64,000 nt of DNA, from contig NZ_MBEI01000043.1 in the NCBI RefSeq assembly GCF_001953985.1, positions 1-64,000 on the forward strand. The letters run 5' to 3'. Made by a program: the position numbers and the translations under genes. Each line of letters begins with the position of its first letter. The first letter of the stretch is position 1. The stretch is from Mycobacterium colombiense. GTDB taxonomy: Bacteria > Actinomycetota > Actinomycetes > Mycobacteriales > Mycobacteriaceae. This document shows positions 37,241 to 45,885 of the stretch, one piece after another. The notes under the pieces are model-generated. The model worked only from the letters and a program-made list of their open reading frames with translations. It was not told the origin of the DNA and ran no database searches.

Positions 37241-38629
37241 ATGGATTTCGGCAGCTATCCGCCGGAGGTCAACTCGGCCCGTATGTTTGCTGGTGCTGGG
37301 TCAGGACCGTTGTTGGCCGCGGCCGAGGCGTGGGCTGCGCTCGCCGCCGGACTGGATTCGGCGGCGGATTCGTACCAAGCCGTGGTATCGGCGTTGACCG
37401 CTGGACCCTGGTTGGGGCCGTCGTCGGCGTCGATGAGCGCTGCGGCCGCGTTGTATGCGCTGTGGTTGCGAGTCACCGCCGCACAGGCCGAAGAAACCTC
37501 CGCTCAGGCCAAGACCGCGGCGGCTGCCTACCAAACCGCGTTTTCGGCGACGGTTCCGCCGTCGATTTTGGCGGCCAACCGCAGCCAGCTGATAACCCTG
37601 GTCGCGACCAATGTGTTCGGAATAAACACCCAGGCGATCGCGGCCACCGAAGCACAGTACGCGGAGATGTGGGCCCAGGACGCGGCCGCGATGTACGTCT
37701 ATGCAGCCTCGTCAGCCTCGGCGACCGCATTGACGCCGTTCAATCCACCCCCGCAGACCACTGAGCCGGGTGGCTTAGCAGAACAAGAAGCCGCCGCCGG
37801 TGAAGCCGGCATCGCCGGCGTCGCGCAAAGCACGGTCCAGCAGGCGTTCTCCGCCGTGCCCAGCGCGCTGCAGGGCGCGGCCGCGACGCTTCCGATGGAC
37901 GAATTGGAGTTGTTGAGCCTGCTGGCCGATCTGGCCACCCTGTTCTTCGGCGTGCCAGCGGGCATCGCCACCTTTGGTGTCGGCATACCTGCCAACGTGA
38001 TAGGGGTGACCGCCTTTCCGGTGGCCGTCTACGGCACCCTGGTGGGACTTCACACCGACGAGATCCTCAGCGGCTGGGAGGGCGTGGAGCCCTTTCCGGG
38101 CACCGAGCGGGCGCCGCTGAAGCCGTTCCCGGCGCCGCTGCTCAACTTGCCGGCGGGCGCGCTGCCGCCGCCGAGGGTGTCCGTCGGTCTGGGTGAGGCG
38201 AACACCGTCGGGGCGTTATCCGTGCCACCGGCGTGGACCGCAGCCACCCCGGCGGTGCGCCCCGTCGCGTACACGCTGCCGGCGCTGAGTGAAACCGCTG
38301 TCCCCGCGGCGGGAGCCGGCTTGGGCAGCACGCTCAGCCAGACGGCACTGGCGGGCATGGCCGGACAAGCCATCGCCGGAACCGTCGGCCCCGGCCGGCG
38401 GGGCGGCAAGGCGGTGAACGAGGCACTTGGGCCGGCTCGCGCCCGAGCTGCGGCGACCGCCGGTGACAATGCGGCAGCCGGCGAAACCGGCGAGGCACCA
38501 ACCGACAAGCCGCGGGCCGTGGTCACCGGAGTCGCGGCCGAGCTGCGTGAATTCACCAAGCTCCGTGACGAGGGGATTTTGACCGACGAGGAATACACCG
38601 AGCAGAAGAACCGCCTGCTGGGTCGCTGA
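37241..38629 (+). CDS. PPE-SVP family protein with C-terminal SHOCT-like motif
   Basis: This 462-residue PPE protein has the canonical N-terminal domain (about 1-180). It begins MDFGSYPPEVNSARM, with the WxG turn GPWLGPSS near residue 58 and the EspG-binding tip region around residues 120-140. The SVP motif GALSVPPAW lies near residues 328-336. The last 28 residues (LREFTKLRDEGILTDEEYTE onward, ending NRLLGR) look like a SHOCT domain. PPE proteins are secreted by ESX systems, usually with a PE partner, but no PE gene is adjacent. The ATG at 37241 matches the family start and has GAGGAG 9 bp upstream. Confidence 0.93.
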   Translation: MDFGSYPPEVNSARMFAGAGSGPLLAAAEAWAALAAGLDSAADSYQAVVSALTAGPWLGPSSASMSAAAALYALWLRVTAAQAEETSAQAKTAAAAYQTAFSATVPPSILAANRSQLITLVATNVFGINTQAIAATEAQYAEMWAQDAAAMYVYAASSASATALTPFNPPPQTTEPGGLAEQEAAAGEAGIAGVAQSTVQQAFSAVPSALQGAAATLPMDELELLSLLADLATLFFGVPAGIATFGVGIPANVIGVTAFPVAVYGTLVGLHTDEILSGWEGVEPFPGTERAPLKPFPAPLLNLPAGALPPPRVSVGLGEANTVGALSVPPAWTAATPAVRPVAYTLPALSETAVPAAGAGLGSTLSQTALAGMAGQAIAGTVGPGRRGGKAVNEALGPARARAAATAGDNAAAGETGEAPTDKPRAVVTGVAAELREFTKLRDEGILTDEEYTEQKNRLLGR

Positions 38630-38679
38630 ACCGCCCGTCGGGCGAATGCATCGGTCATCGAGAAGAGGTATGCGCAGCA

Positions 38680-40056
38680 GTGGATTTCGGACTCTATCCG
38701 CCGGAGATCAACTCCGGCCGGATGTATGCCGGTCCGGGCCCGGGGCCGATGCTGGCCGCTGCGCAGGCCTGGGAGAGCCTGGCCGACGAGCTGTCCACAG
38801 CGATCTCCGGATATCAGTCGGTGGTGTCGGAACTTACCGAAGGGGCTTGGTCGGGTCCGTCGTCCGCGGCGATGAGCGCAGCGGCCGGGTCGTATGTCGA
38901 ATGGCTGAGCGCCACCGCCGCGCAAGCCGAGGAGACCGCCGCCCACGCATGGGTGGCGGCCGCCGCGTACGAGGCGGCGTTCGCATCGACGGTGCCGCCA
39001 CCGGAGATCGCCGCCAACCGCGCCCTGCTGGCGGTGCTGGTGGCGACGAACTTTTTGGGACAGAACACGCCGGCGATCGCGGCCACCGAGGCGCTCTACG
39101 CCGAGATGTGGGCGCAGGACGCCCTGGCGATGTACAACTATGCAGGTTCGTCAGCAGCCGCGGCCGTGCTGACCCCGTTTACCTCTCCGCACCAGAACAC
39201 CGACCCGGGCGGTACGGCCAGCCAAGCCGCCGCGGTCAGCCAATTCGGCACCCTGGCAAGCAATGTGCAAGGTGCCATATCGGTTGTGCCGCAGGCGTTG
39301 TCCGCGATGGCGGTACCGGCCCAGGCCGAGTTGCTCGACCTCGAACTGCTGGCCAGTCTGGCCGCGCTCCTGTTCGTTGCGCCGAGTGACGCGGTGACTA
39401 TTTTCGGGCTCCTGCCGGCAGAGGTGTTTGCCAATTTTGGGGATTTTCCTCTCGCCGCTTTTACCACTGCTTCGGGTGCCGCTGACGATCGCACTTTCAG
39501 TGCCTGGAACGGGATAGAGCCCTGGCCGGGTACCGAACCGGCACCCGTGGAGCCGTTTGTGGCGCCCCTTGCGAACCTGCCCCCTGGCGGTCTTCCCACG
39601 CCGACGATGTCAGCGGCCTTCGGCACGGCGAAAACGGTCGGGGCGTTGAGGGTGCCGCCAAACTGGACCCAAATCGCCACCGCCGCAACCGAAGTACGCC
39701 CGGCCGCACTGACCACACCGCTGCCGAGCGCGAACGCGGCAACGGCGCCGGCCGCAGAATTCGACGCGGCAAACACGTGGAACCAGGTGGGAATCGCCGC
39801 AATGGCCGGACAGGCGATGGCCGGCCCGCCGGCCGGCGCGGACGTGCAGAAGACTGGCGGGGCGGCGCGGCTCACCGGCCGCACCGAGGATGCACCGGCC
39901 GAGGACGTCGAGGTATTGCCCGCGCCGCGGACCGTCATGACCGGCGTCGCCGCCGCGATCCGGCACATCGCTTTACAGCGGGCCGCTGGACGGCTGAGCG
40001 AGCAGGAATACACCGAGCAGAAGAAGAGCTTGCTCGAAATCTCGTTCGGCCAGTAG
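38680..40056 (+). CDS. PPE family protein with C-terminal SHOCT-like motif
   Basis: This 458-residue PPE protein is a paralogue of the previous gene, 50 bp downstream. It begins MDFGLYPPEINSGRM and has the WxG turn GAWSGPSS. The SVP motif is degenerate, VGALRVPPNW, with Arg for Ser. The C-terminal segment ALQRAAGRLSEQEYTEQKKS again resembles SHOCT. The GTG start at 38680 gives the canonical N-terminus. The two PPE genes look like a local tandem duplication that has diverged. I recall neither at this place in H37Rv. Confidence 0.93.
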   Translation: MDFGLYPPEINSGRMYAGPGPGPMLAAAQAWESLADELSTAISGYQSVVSELTEGAWSGPSSAAMSAAAGSYVEWLSATAAQAEETAAHAWVAAAAYEAAFASTVPPPEIAANRALLAVLVATNFLGQNTPAIAATEALYAEMWAQDALAMYNYAGSSAAAAVLTPFTSPHQNTDPGGTASQAAAVSQFGTLASNVQGAISVVPQALSAMAVPAQAELLDLELLASLAALLFVAPSDAVTIFGLLPAEVFANFGDFPLAAFTTASGAADDRTFSAWNGIEPWPGTEPAPVEPFVAPLANLPPGGLPTPTMSAAFGTAKTVGALRVPPNWTQIATAATEVRPAALTTPLPSANAATAPAAEFDAANTWNQVGIAAMAGQAMAGPPAGADVQKTGGAARLTGRTEDAPAEDVEVLPAPRTVMTGVAAAIRHIALQRAAGRLSEQEYTEQKKSLLEISFGQ

Positions 40057-40113
40057 GTCAGTCGACGATCGATAGCGCGCGAGCCCCACCGACCCCGACG
40101 AACCACCGCCGTT

Positions 40114-40830
40114 CTACAGCACCCTGGTGACTTTCTCGGTCTCGATCCGGCGCTCTTGCCCGGCGGGGTCGGCGTTGGCCACCTGCACCAGCGAGCCGCC
40201 GACCGCCATGATCGCCAGCAGGCCGTCCACCAGCTCGGCGGGTTCCGACCACGACGCGCCGGACAGCACCCGGTCGCCCGACGTCAAACCCCTTGCGGCC
40301 GCGGAGCTTTGACAGTCGGCCAGCACCTCGTCGACCGATCGACCGCCCAGCGCCGGTCCCGGGCTCGGTTCGGGCACGATCTGATCGCCGTGCACCCGCA
40401 CCGCGGTGGCGTAGTCCGTCACGCCGATGGGCAGGTCGGGTGCCGGGCGGCCGAACGGATCCAGCGACAACACCGCCACCTCACCCCCCGATACGGCGTC
40501 GTCCGCCTCGTCCAGTCGCTGCGCCGTGCACAGCGCGAGGTCGGCCGGGCCCGCCAGTACCGCCTCCGCGCCGATCCACCACACCCCGAACAACACCGCC
40601 GCCGTCTGCCAGTGCGCGGGCAACAGGATCGCCACCCGGCTGCCCGGCCCGGCGCCCAGCTCGTCGCGCAGCAGGTTGCCCGTCTTGGCGGCCCAGTTGG
40701 CCAGCGTCACACCGGACAGTTCGATGCGCTCGCCGGTGGCGTCGTCGTAGTAGGTGATGCGCGGGCCCACCGGATCGGCCCGCAGCATCGGATCGAGGAT
40801 GGCCCCGCTCAGCGTGCTCAGTTGATGCAC
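40114..40830 (-). CDS. TIGR03089 family protein, shortened AMP-binding-like (Rv3268 homologue)
   Basis: This 238-residue protein matches the actinobacterial TIGR03089 family, which resembles the N-terminal part of AMP-forming acyl-CoA synthetases. The segment RITYYDDATGERIELSGVTL and the following TLANWAAKTGNLL are hallmarks. The C-terminal catalytic region of true synthetases is missing, so activity is doubtful. GTG at 40830 overlaps the lcp1 stop by 13 bp; the ribosome site is weak. It probably follows lcp1 in one transcript. Function unknown. Confidence 0.85.
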   Translation of the reverse strand: MHQLSTLSGAILDPMLRADPVGPRITYYDDATGERIELSGVTLANWAAKTGNLLRDELGAGPGSRVAILLPAHWQTAAVLFGVWWIGAEAVLAGPADLALCTAQRLDEADDAVSGGEVAVLSLDPFGRPAPDLPIGVTDYATAVRVHGDQIVPEPSPGPALGGRSVDEVLADCQSSAAARGLTSGDRVLSGASWSEPAELVDGLLAIMAVGGSLVQVANADPAGQERRIETEKVTRVL

Positions 40831-42290
40831 TCCGGCTTGTCGGAGCCGGCGGTCAGGATCGGTGAGGGCGCGGGGACCTTGGGGTCGGCCGCCACCGCGC
40901 CGGCGGTGGACACCTTGGCGGGCATGATCGTCGCGTCTCCGGACAGGCCCGAGCCGGGACCGCTGTAGTCGTTAGCCAGCACCACCCGCACCGCACCCGG
41001 GGCCAGCGAGGTGTCGGCGACCACCGGCAGTCCACCCAATTCCTTGGAGACCTCCTTCGCCCCCAGGTCGTCACTCTTGGCGGCGCGCACCTGGCTGGCC
41101 TTGACGTGCCCGCTCTCGTTGTTGCCCACCGTACCGGTGGCAAACCCCTTGGAGCTCAACACGTCTGACACGGCCGAGGCCAGGCCGTTGATGTCGGTGT
41201 CGTTGAGCACGCTGGCGGTGGTCTTGGCCGGGGTGTAGGCGATCTCCTCGGTCTTGCCCTGCTCCTGGTCGTGCAGTAGGCCGCCCACCCAGTCGGCGAC
41301 CTGATGCGGGTCCAGTCGCACCACGCTCTGCATGCCGTCGTCGCTCCACCCGGCACCGTCGAGCACCGGGATGGTGGCGAAGGCGACGTTGCCGCCGGCC
41401 AGCTTCTGCATCTGCTGCACGAAGTCCATCACGTCCCAGCCCGCGGAGATCACCACCGAGCGCTGGACTGCGGCCTCCAGCCGCTTGACCGTGGTGGGGC
41501 TGGACAGCGTCTTGCCCGAGATGACGCGGTGGGCCAGCGAGGCCATCACCACCTGCTGGCGCACCACCCGGTCCAGGTCGCCGCGCGGCAACTCGTGGCG
41601 CTGGCGCACGAAGCTGAGCGCCTCGGGGCCGCTGAGTCGTTGTGGGCCGGCCGGGAAGTCGGCGCCCGACAGCGGTTCGAACACCGGTTCCTTGAGGCAG
41701 ACGTCGACGCCGCCGAGGGCGTCGGTGATCAAAGAGAATCCGAGCAGGCCGATCTCGGCGTAATGGTCGACGGTGACGCCGGTGAGGTCGGCGACGGTCT
41801 TGATCAGGGCCTCGCGACCCGCCTCGGTGCCCTGGGCCGCCGCCTCGGTGGCGGAGGCACCGGCCTTGACCAGGGCGGTGCGCTTGGCCTCCCGGGTCTG
41901 GCCGTAGACGCCGTTGATCTTGGTCTTGCCCAAACCCGGGGCGGCGACGTAGGAGTCGCGCGGGATCGAGATCGCGGTCGCCGACTTCCCGTTGTTCGGG
42001 ATGCGGATCAGGATGATCGTGTCGGTGTTGGTGGCCTCCTCGTCGCCGGCCTTCAGCGTGTCCAGTTCCTCCTGCGACAACGGGTTGCCGTGCGCATCGG
42101 TGCGGCTGTCCATCCCGACCAGCAGGATGTCGATCGCGCCGTCGTCGCCGCCCTTGCCCAGCGAGGGCGCGGACATGTGAAAGATGCCGTCTTCGAAAGA
42201 TCGGACATTGCTCCACGCGATACCGGTGCCGACGACGACCGCGAGCGTCAGCGCGGTGGCAATCACACGAACCACACGTTGCACAGGCAT
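40818..42290 (-). CDS. lcp1: LytR-CpsA-Psr ligase Lcp1
   Basis: This 490-residue protein is the homologue of Rv3267 (Lcp1), the ligase that attaches arabinogalactan to peptidoglycan. An N-terminal membrane helix (about 7-27) anchors an extracytoplasmic LCP domain with DILLVGMDSRTDAHGN, TDTIILIRIP, AISIPRDSYV and the arginine-rich SFVRQRHELPRGDLDRVVRQ. A C-terminal LytR_C domain (about 360-460) follows. A TAATGT hexamer 6 bp upstream suggests a leaderless transcript. The divergent rmlD-wbbL genes build the rhamnose linker of the same polymer. Confidence 0.94.
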   Translation of the reverse strand: MPVQRVVRVIATALTLAVVVGTGIAWSNVRSFEDGIFHMSAPSLGKGGDDGAIDILLVGMDSRTDAHGNPLSQEELDTLKAGDEEATNTDTIILIRIPNNGKSATAISIPRDSYVAAPGLGKTKINGVYGQTREAKRTALVKAGASATEAAAQGTEAGREALIKTVADLTGVTVDHYAEIGLLGFSLITDALGGVDVCLKEPVFEPLSGADFPAGPQRLSGPEALSFVRQRHELPRGDLDRVVRQQVVMASLAHRVISGKTLSSPTTVKRLEAAVQRSVVISAGWDVMDFVQQMQKLAGGNVAFATIPVLDGAGWSDDGMQSVVRLDPHQVADWVGGLLHDQEQGKTEEIAYTPAKTTASVLNDTDINGLASAVSDVLSSKGFATGTVGNNESGHVKASQVRAAKSDDLGAKEVSKELGGLPVVADTSLAPGAVRVVLANDYSGPGSGLSGDATIMPAKVSTAGAVAADPKVPAPSPILTAGSDKPECIN

Positions 42291-42296
42291 CCCACT

Positions 42297-42302
42297 ACAT
42301 TA
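42297..42302 (-). promoter_or_regulatory. Candidate -10 hexamer of leaderless lcp1
   Basis: On the minus strand TAATGT ends 6 bp before the lcp1 ATG at 42290. Confidence 0.5.
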
Positions 42303-42388
42303 CTTGCGACACAGGAGCTTCACGGGTAGCGAAGCCCCGCGTGCCCCGGGCTTGGCCCCTGGATTTCGGGCCATGCCAAACTCGAACC

Positions 42389-43294
42389 ATGTCAGGCAGG
42401 ATCGTGATCGCCGGCGCCGGCGGGCAGCTGGGCGGCTATTTGACCTCGCTAACAGCCAGTCAGGGCCGCGACGCCGTGGCGTTCACGTCGTCGCAGTGGG
42501 ACATCACCGACCCCGCGGCCGCCGAGCGGATCGTGCGGCCCGGCGACGTGGTGATCAACTGCGCGGCCTACACCAACGTCGACGGCGCCGAGAGCGACGA
42601 GGCCGGCGCGTTCGCGGTCAACGAAACCGGGCCCGGGCACATCGCCCGCGCCTGCGCGCAGGCCGGCGCCCAGCTGGTGCACGTCTCCACCGACTACGTG
42701 TTCAACGGGGACTTCGGCGGCGCGGCGCCCCGGCCGTATGAGCCCACCGACCAAACCGCGCCGCAGAGTGTGTACGCCCGCAGCAAGGTCGCGGGGGAGC
42801 GGGCCGTGCTCGCGGCGCTGCCGGAGGCGGTCGTGGTTCGCACCGCCTGGGTCTACACCGGCGGCACCGGCAAGGACTTCGTCGCCGTCATGCGCCGCCT
42901 GGCCGCCGGGGACGGACCGGTGGACGTGGTCGAGGATCAGACCGGTTCCCCGACCTACGTCGGCGACCTGGCCGCCGCGCTGATGCAGATCGTCGACGAC
43001 GGTGTGCCCGGGCCGATCCTGCACGCCGCCAACGAGGGCGCCTGCTCGCGATTCGAACAGGCCCGCGCCGTCTTCGAGGAGTGCGGCGCCGACCCGGAGC
43101 GGGTGCGACCGGTCACCACCGACCACTTCCCCCGCCCCGCGCCCCGGCCGGCCTACTCCGCGCTGTCCAGCGGCCAGTCCGTGGCGGCGGGGATGCGGCC
43201 GCTGAGGCCCTGGCGCCCCGCGCTTGCCGCGGCGCTGGCCGCCGCCGATGGCGCTGTAACGGCCGATCGACCGTTACCCTCTACGCGTGACTGA
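42389..43294 (+). CDS. rmlD: dTDP-4-dehydrorhamnose reductase RmlD
   Basis: This 301-residue SDR enzyme (Rv3266c) makes the last step of dTDP-L-rhamnose synthesis. The NAD(P) motif GAGGQLGGYL, the VINCAAYTNVDGAE segment and the catalytic S-T-D-YVFNGD and YARSK motifs are visible. The ATG at 42389 was chosen because MSGRIVIAGAGG then matches the family start; the upstream frame is open but not conserved. The last 8 bp overlap wbbL. Rhamnose is needed for the arabinogalactan linker. Confidence 0.96.
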   Translation: MSGRIVIAGAGGQLGGYLTSLTASQGRDAVAFTSSQWDITDPAAAERIVRPGDVVINCAAYTNVDGAESDEAGAFAVNETGPGHIARACAQAGAQLVHVSTDYVFNGDFGGAAPRPYEPTDQTAPQSVYARSKVAGERAVLAALPEAVVVRTAWVYTGGTGKDFVAVMRRLAAGDGPVDVVEDQTGSPTYVGDLAAALMQIVDDGVPGPILHAANEGACSRFEQARAVFEECGADPERVRPVTTDHFPRPAPRPAYSALSSGQSVAAGMRPLRPWRPALAAALAAADGAVTADRPLPSTRD

Positions 43295-44177
43295 CGTCCT
43301 GCCGGTCGTGACGGTGACCTACTCACCGGGCCCGCACCTGGAGCGCTTCCTGGCCTCGCTGTCGCTGGCCACCGAGCGAGAGGTGTGCGTGCTGCTGGCC
43401 GACAACGGCTCCACCGACGGCACCCCCGAGGCCGCCGTCGAGCGCTATCCCAACGTGCGGTTGTTCCACACCGGAGCCAACCTCGGCTACGGGACCGCGG
43501 TGAATCGCGCCGTCGCCCAGCTGGACCGCGACGACGACTGGGTCATCGTCGCCAACCCGGACGTGCAGTGGGGCCCGGGCAGCATCGACGAACTGCTGGA
43601 CGCCGCGTCGCGTTGGCCGCGCGCCGGCGCGCTGGGCCCGCTGGTCCGCGATCCCGACGGATCGGTGTACCCGTCGGCGCGGCACCTGCCCAGCCTCATC
43701 CGCGGCGGCATGCACGCGGTCGTCGGACCGTTCTGGAAGCGCAACCCGTGGTCGGCCGCGTACCGCCAGGAGCGGCTGGAGCCCAGCGAGCGGCCGGTGG
43801 GCTGGCTGTCGGGGTCGTGCCTGCTGGTGCGCCGCTCGGCGTTCGGCCAGATCGGCGGGTTCGACGAGCGCTACTTCATGTACATGGAAGACGTCGACCT
43901 CGGCGACCGGCTCGGCAAGGCCGGCTGGCTGTCCGTCTACGTGCCGTCGGCGGAGGTGCTGCATCACAAGGGCCACTCCACCGGCGGGGATCCGGCCAAC
44001 CATCTGGCCGCCCACCACAAGAGCACGTATATGTTCCTGGCCGACCGGCATTCCGGTTGGTTGCGCGCTCCGCTGCGCTGGATCCTGCGCGCCTCGCTGG
44101 CGGTGCGGTCGCGCCTGATGGTGCGCAGCGCGCTGCGCGCCTCCGGACGGCGGAAACTGGTAGAAGGGCGACACTGA
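43287..44177 (+). CDS. wbbL: Rhamnosyltransferase WbbL (arabinogalactan linker)
   Basis: This 296-residue family 2 glycosyltransferase (Rv3265c) adds rhamnose to GlcNAc-PP-decaprenyl to form the linker of arabinogalactan. The fold starts with VVTVTYSPGPHLERFL, and donor-binding segments are LLADNGSTDGTPE and IVANPDVQW. The acceptor region has GWLSGSCLLVRRSAF and YMEDVDLGDRLGKAGW. It is essential in studied mycobacteria. The GTG start overlaps rmlD by 8 bp, so the genes are coupled; a TACCCT hexamer 6 bp upstream may add an internal promoter. Confidence 0.95.
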   Translation: MTDVLPVVTVTYSPGPHLERFLASLSLATEREVCVLLADNGSTDGTPEAAVERYPNVRLFHTGANLGYGTAVNRAVAQLDRDDDWVIVANPDVQWGPGSIDELLDAASRWPRAGALGPLVRDPDGSVYPSARHLPSLIRGGMHAVVGPFWKRNPWSAAYRQERLEPSERPVGWLSGSCLLVRRSAFGQIGGFDERYFMYMEDVDLGDRLGKAGWLSVYVPSAEVLHHKGHSTGGDPANHLAAHHKSTYMFLADRHSGWLRAPLRWILRASLAVRSRLMVRSALRASGRRKLVEGRH

Positions 44178-44178
44178 G

Positions 44179-45270
44179 GTGGCAGATCTCTCGCGGGGTC
44201 CAGAAGTCGATGTGGTGATCCTGGTCGGCGGCAAGGGCACCCGGCTGCGTCCGCTCACCCTGTCGGCGCCCAAGCCCATGCTGCCCACCGCGGGGCTGCC
44301 ATTCCTCACGCATCTGCTGTCGCGGGTCGCCGCGGCCGGCATCGAGCACGTCATCCTCAGCACGTCGTATCGCGCCGCGGTGTTCGAGGCGGAGTTCGGC
44401 GATGGCTCCAAGCTGGGCCTGCAGATCGACTACGTCACCGAGGAGCACCCGCTGGGCACCGGCGGCGGCATCGCCAACGTCGCCGGGCACCTGCGGCACG
44501 ACACCGTGATGGTGTTCAACGGCGACGTGCTCTCCGGCGCCGATCTGGGCCAGATGCTCGACTTCCACTCCGCCCAGCAATCCGACGTCACCCTGCACCT
44601 GGTGCGGGTGGGCGACCCGCGGGCGTTCGGCTGCGTGACCACCGACGACGACGGCCGGGTCACCGCCTTTGTGGAGAAGACGCAGGACCCGCCGACCGAC
44701 CAGATCAACGCCGGCACCTACGTCTTCTCCCGCCAGGTGATCGACCGGATCCCGCGTGGCCGGGAGGTCTCGGTGGAACGCGAGGTGTTCCCCGCGCTGC
44801 TGTCCGATCCAGGCGTCAAGGTGTGCGGCTACGTCGACGCCAGCTACTGGCGCGACATGGGCACGCCCGAGGACTTCGTCCGCGGCTCGGCGGATCTGGT
44901 GCGCGGCATCGCCCCGTCGCCGGCGCTGCACGGCCACCGCGGCGAGCAGTTGGTGCACGACGGTGCCGCGGTGTCGCCGGGCGCGGTGCTGATCGGCGGC
45001 ACGGTCGTCGGGCGGGGCGCGGAGATCGGCCCCGGCGTCCGGCTGGACGGCGCGGTGATCTTCGACGGTGTCAAGGTCGAGGCCGGCAGCGTGATCGAGC
45101 GCTCGATCATCGGCTTCGGCGCGCGCATCGGTCCGCGGGCGCTGATCCGCGACGGCGTGATCGGCGACGGCGCCGACATCGGGGCGCGCTGCGAGTTGTT
45201 GCGCGGCGCCCGGGTGTGGCCCGGCGTGTCGATTCCCGACGGCGGCATCCGGTACTCGTCCGACGTCTAG
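44179..45270 (+). CDS. manB: Mannose-1-phosphate guanylyltransferase (ManB/ManC of Rv3264c type)
   Basis: This 363-residue nucleotidyltransferase (Rv3264c) makes GDP-mannose from mannose-1-phosphate and GTP. The N-terminal signature is VILVGGKGTRLRPLTLSAPKPM, with FNGDVLSG as the metal-binding site and VEKTQDPP as the sugar-phosphate lysine. The C-terminal left-handed beta-helix has hexapeptide repeats from about residue 255. H37Rv calls it ManB although the activity is that usually named ManC. The GTG lies 2 bp after wbbL. GDP-mannose feeds lipoarabinomannan and glycoprotein synthesis together with ManA and PmmA, encoded 6-10 kb away. Confidence 0.94.
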   Translation: MADLSRGPEVDVVILVGGKGTRLRPLTLSAPKPMLPTAGLPFLTHLLSRVAAAGIEHVILSTSYRAAVFEAEFGDGSKLGLQIDYVTEEHPLGTGGGIANVAGHLRHDTVMVFNGDVLSGADLGQMLDFHSAQQSDVTLHLVRVGDPRAFGCVTTDDDGRVTAFVEKTQDPPTDQINAGTYVFSRQVIDRIPRGREVSVEREVFPALLSDPGVKVCGYVDASYWRDMGTPEDFVRGSADLVRGIAPSPALHGHRGEQLVHDGAAVSPGAVLIGGTVVGRGAEIGPGVRLDGAVIFDGVKVEAGSVIERSIIGFGARIGPRALIRDGVIGDGADIGARCELLRGARVWPGVSIPDGGIRYSSDV

Positions 45271-45281
45271 GCGCGCGCTTT

Positions 45282-45343
45282 CGCCGAGTGTGAAGCTAGC
45301 CGCACACTCGGCGTCGAATGTGAAGCTAGCCGCACACTCGGCG
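45282..45343. repeat. Tandem 30-bp palindromic repeat between manB and the Nudix gene
   Basis: A 30-bp unit occurs twice in tandem (45284-45313 and 45314-45343) with 28 of 30 bases equal. The first copy forms a perfect 11-bp stem (arms CGCCGAGTGTG and CACACTCGGCG, loop of 10). The two flanking genes converge here, so it may act as a bidirectional terminator. A related hairpin lies at 62464-62497. Confidence 0.8.
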
Positions 45344-45348
45344 GGTGA

Positions 45349-45885
45349 TCAAGAACGCGTGGCCTGGGCGACCAGATAGGCCAGCGCGTGATCCGTCCCG
45401 TCCGGCAGGGCGTCGGCGGGCCACCATCGCAGGTCCTCCGACTCGTCGCTGATCGCGATCTGCGCGCCGGCCGGCGCGTGCGCGACGAACTGCAGATCGA
45501 GGTGGCGAGTCGGCACTCCCAGCGAACAGGTCACCGGATGCACGTGCACCGCGGCCAGCCGGGGCTCGATGCGTAGCCCGTCGATCCCGGACTCCTCGGT
45601 GGCCTCGCGCAGCGCCGCCGCGAGGACGTCGGCGTCGTCATCGTCGCAATGGCCGCCCAGCTGTACCCACCGGCCCAGGCGGCGATGCAGCGTCAGCAGA
45701 ACCTGTTTGCCGGTGTGGTCGAGCACCAGCGCCGACGCGGTGACGTGGCCGGGCACGCACTCGCGCAGGCACGCGTCGGCGCGGGCGTGCACGAAGGCAA
45801 GCACGGCGTGCCGCAACGAATCCTGGGCCGGGTCGGAGGGCTCCCAGTCCGACAGCACGGCGATCGCCGATTCCCGAACGCTCAT
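45349..45885 (-). CDS. Nudix hydrolase
   Basis: This 178-residue protein is a Nudix hydrolase. The Nudix box is LGGHCDDDDADVLAAALREA followed by TEESGI, with the REATEESGI core intact but one extra residue in the first half, a form common in this GGHCD subgroup. An N-terminal helical region (1-45) precedes it. The substrate is unknown. The ATG at 45885 overlaps the mamA stop as ATGA, and GGAGG lies upstream, so it is coupled to the DNA methyltransferase. I recall no such gene beside Rv3263 in H37Rv. Confidence 0.9.
   Translation of the reverse strand: MSVRESAIAVLSDWEPSDPAQDSLRHAVLAFVHARADACLRECVPGHVTASALVLDHTGKQVLLTLHRRLGRWVQLGGHCDDDDADVLAAALREATEESGIDGLRIEPRLAAVHVHPVTCSLGVPTRHLDLQFVAHAPAGAQIAISDESEDLRWWPADALPDGTDHALAYLVAQATRS

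Noticed and set aside
45284..45343. Two adjacent repeats considered as a CRISPR
   Set aside because: The units are directly adjacent with no spacer, there are only two, and no cas genes are present.
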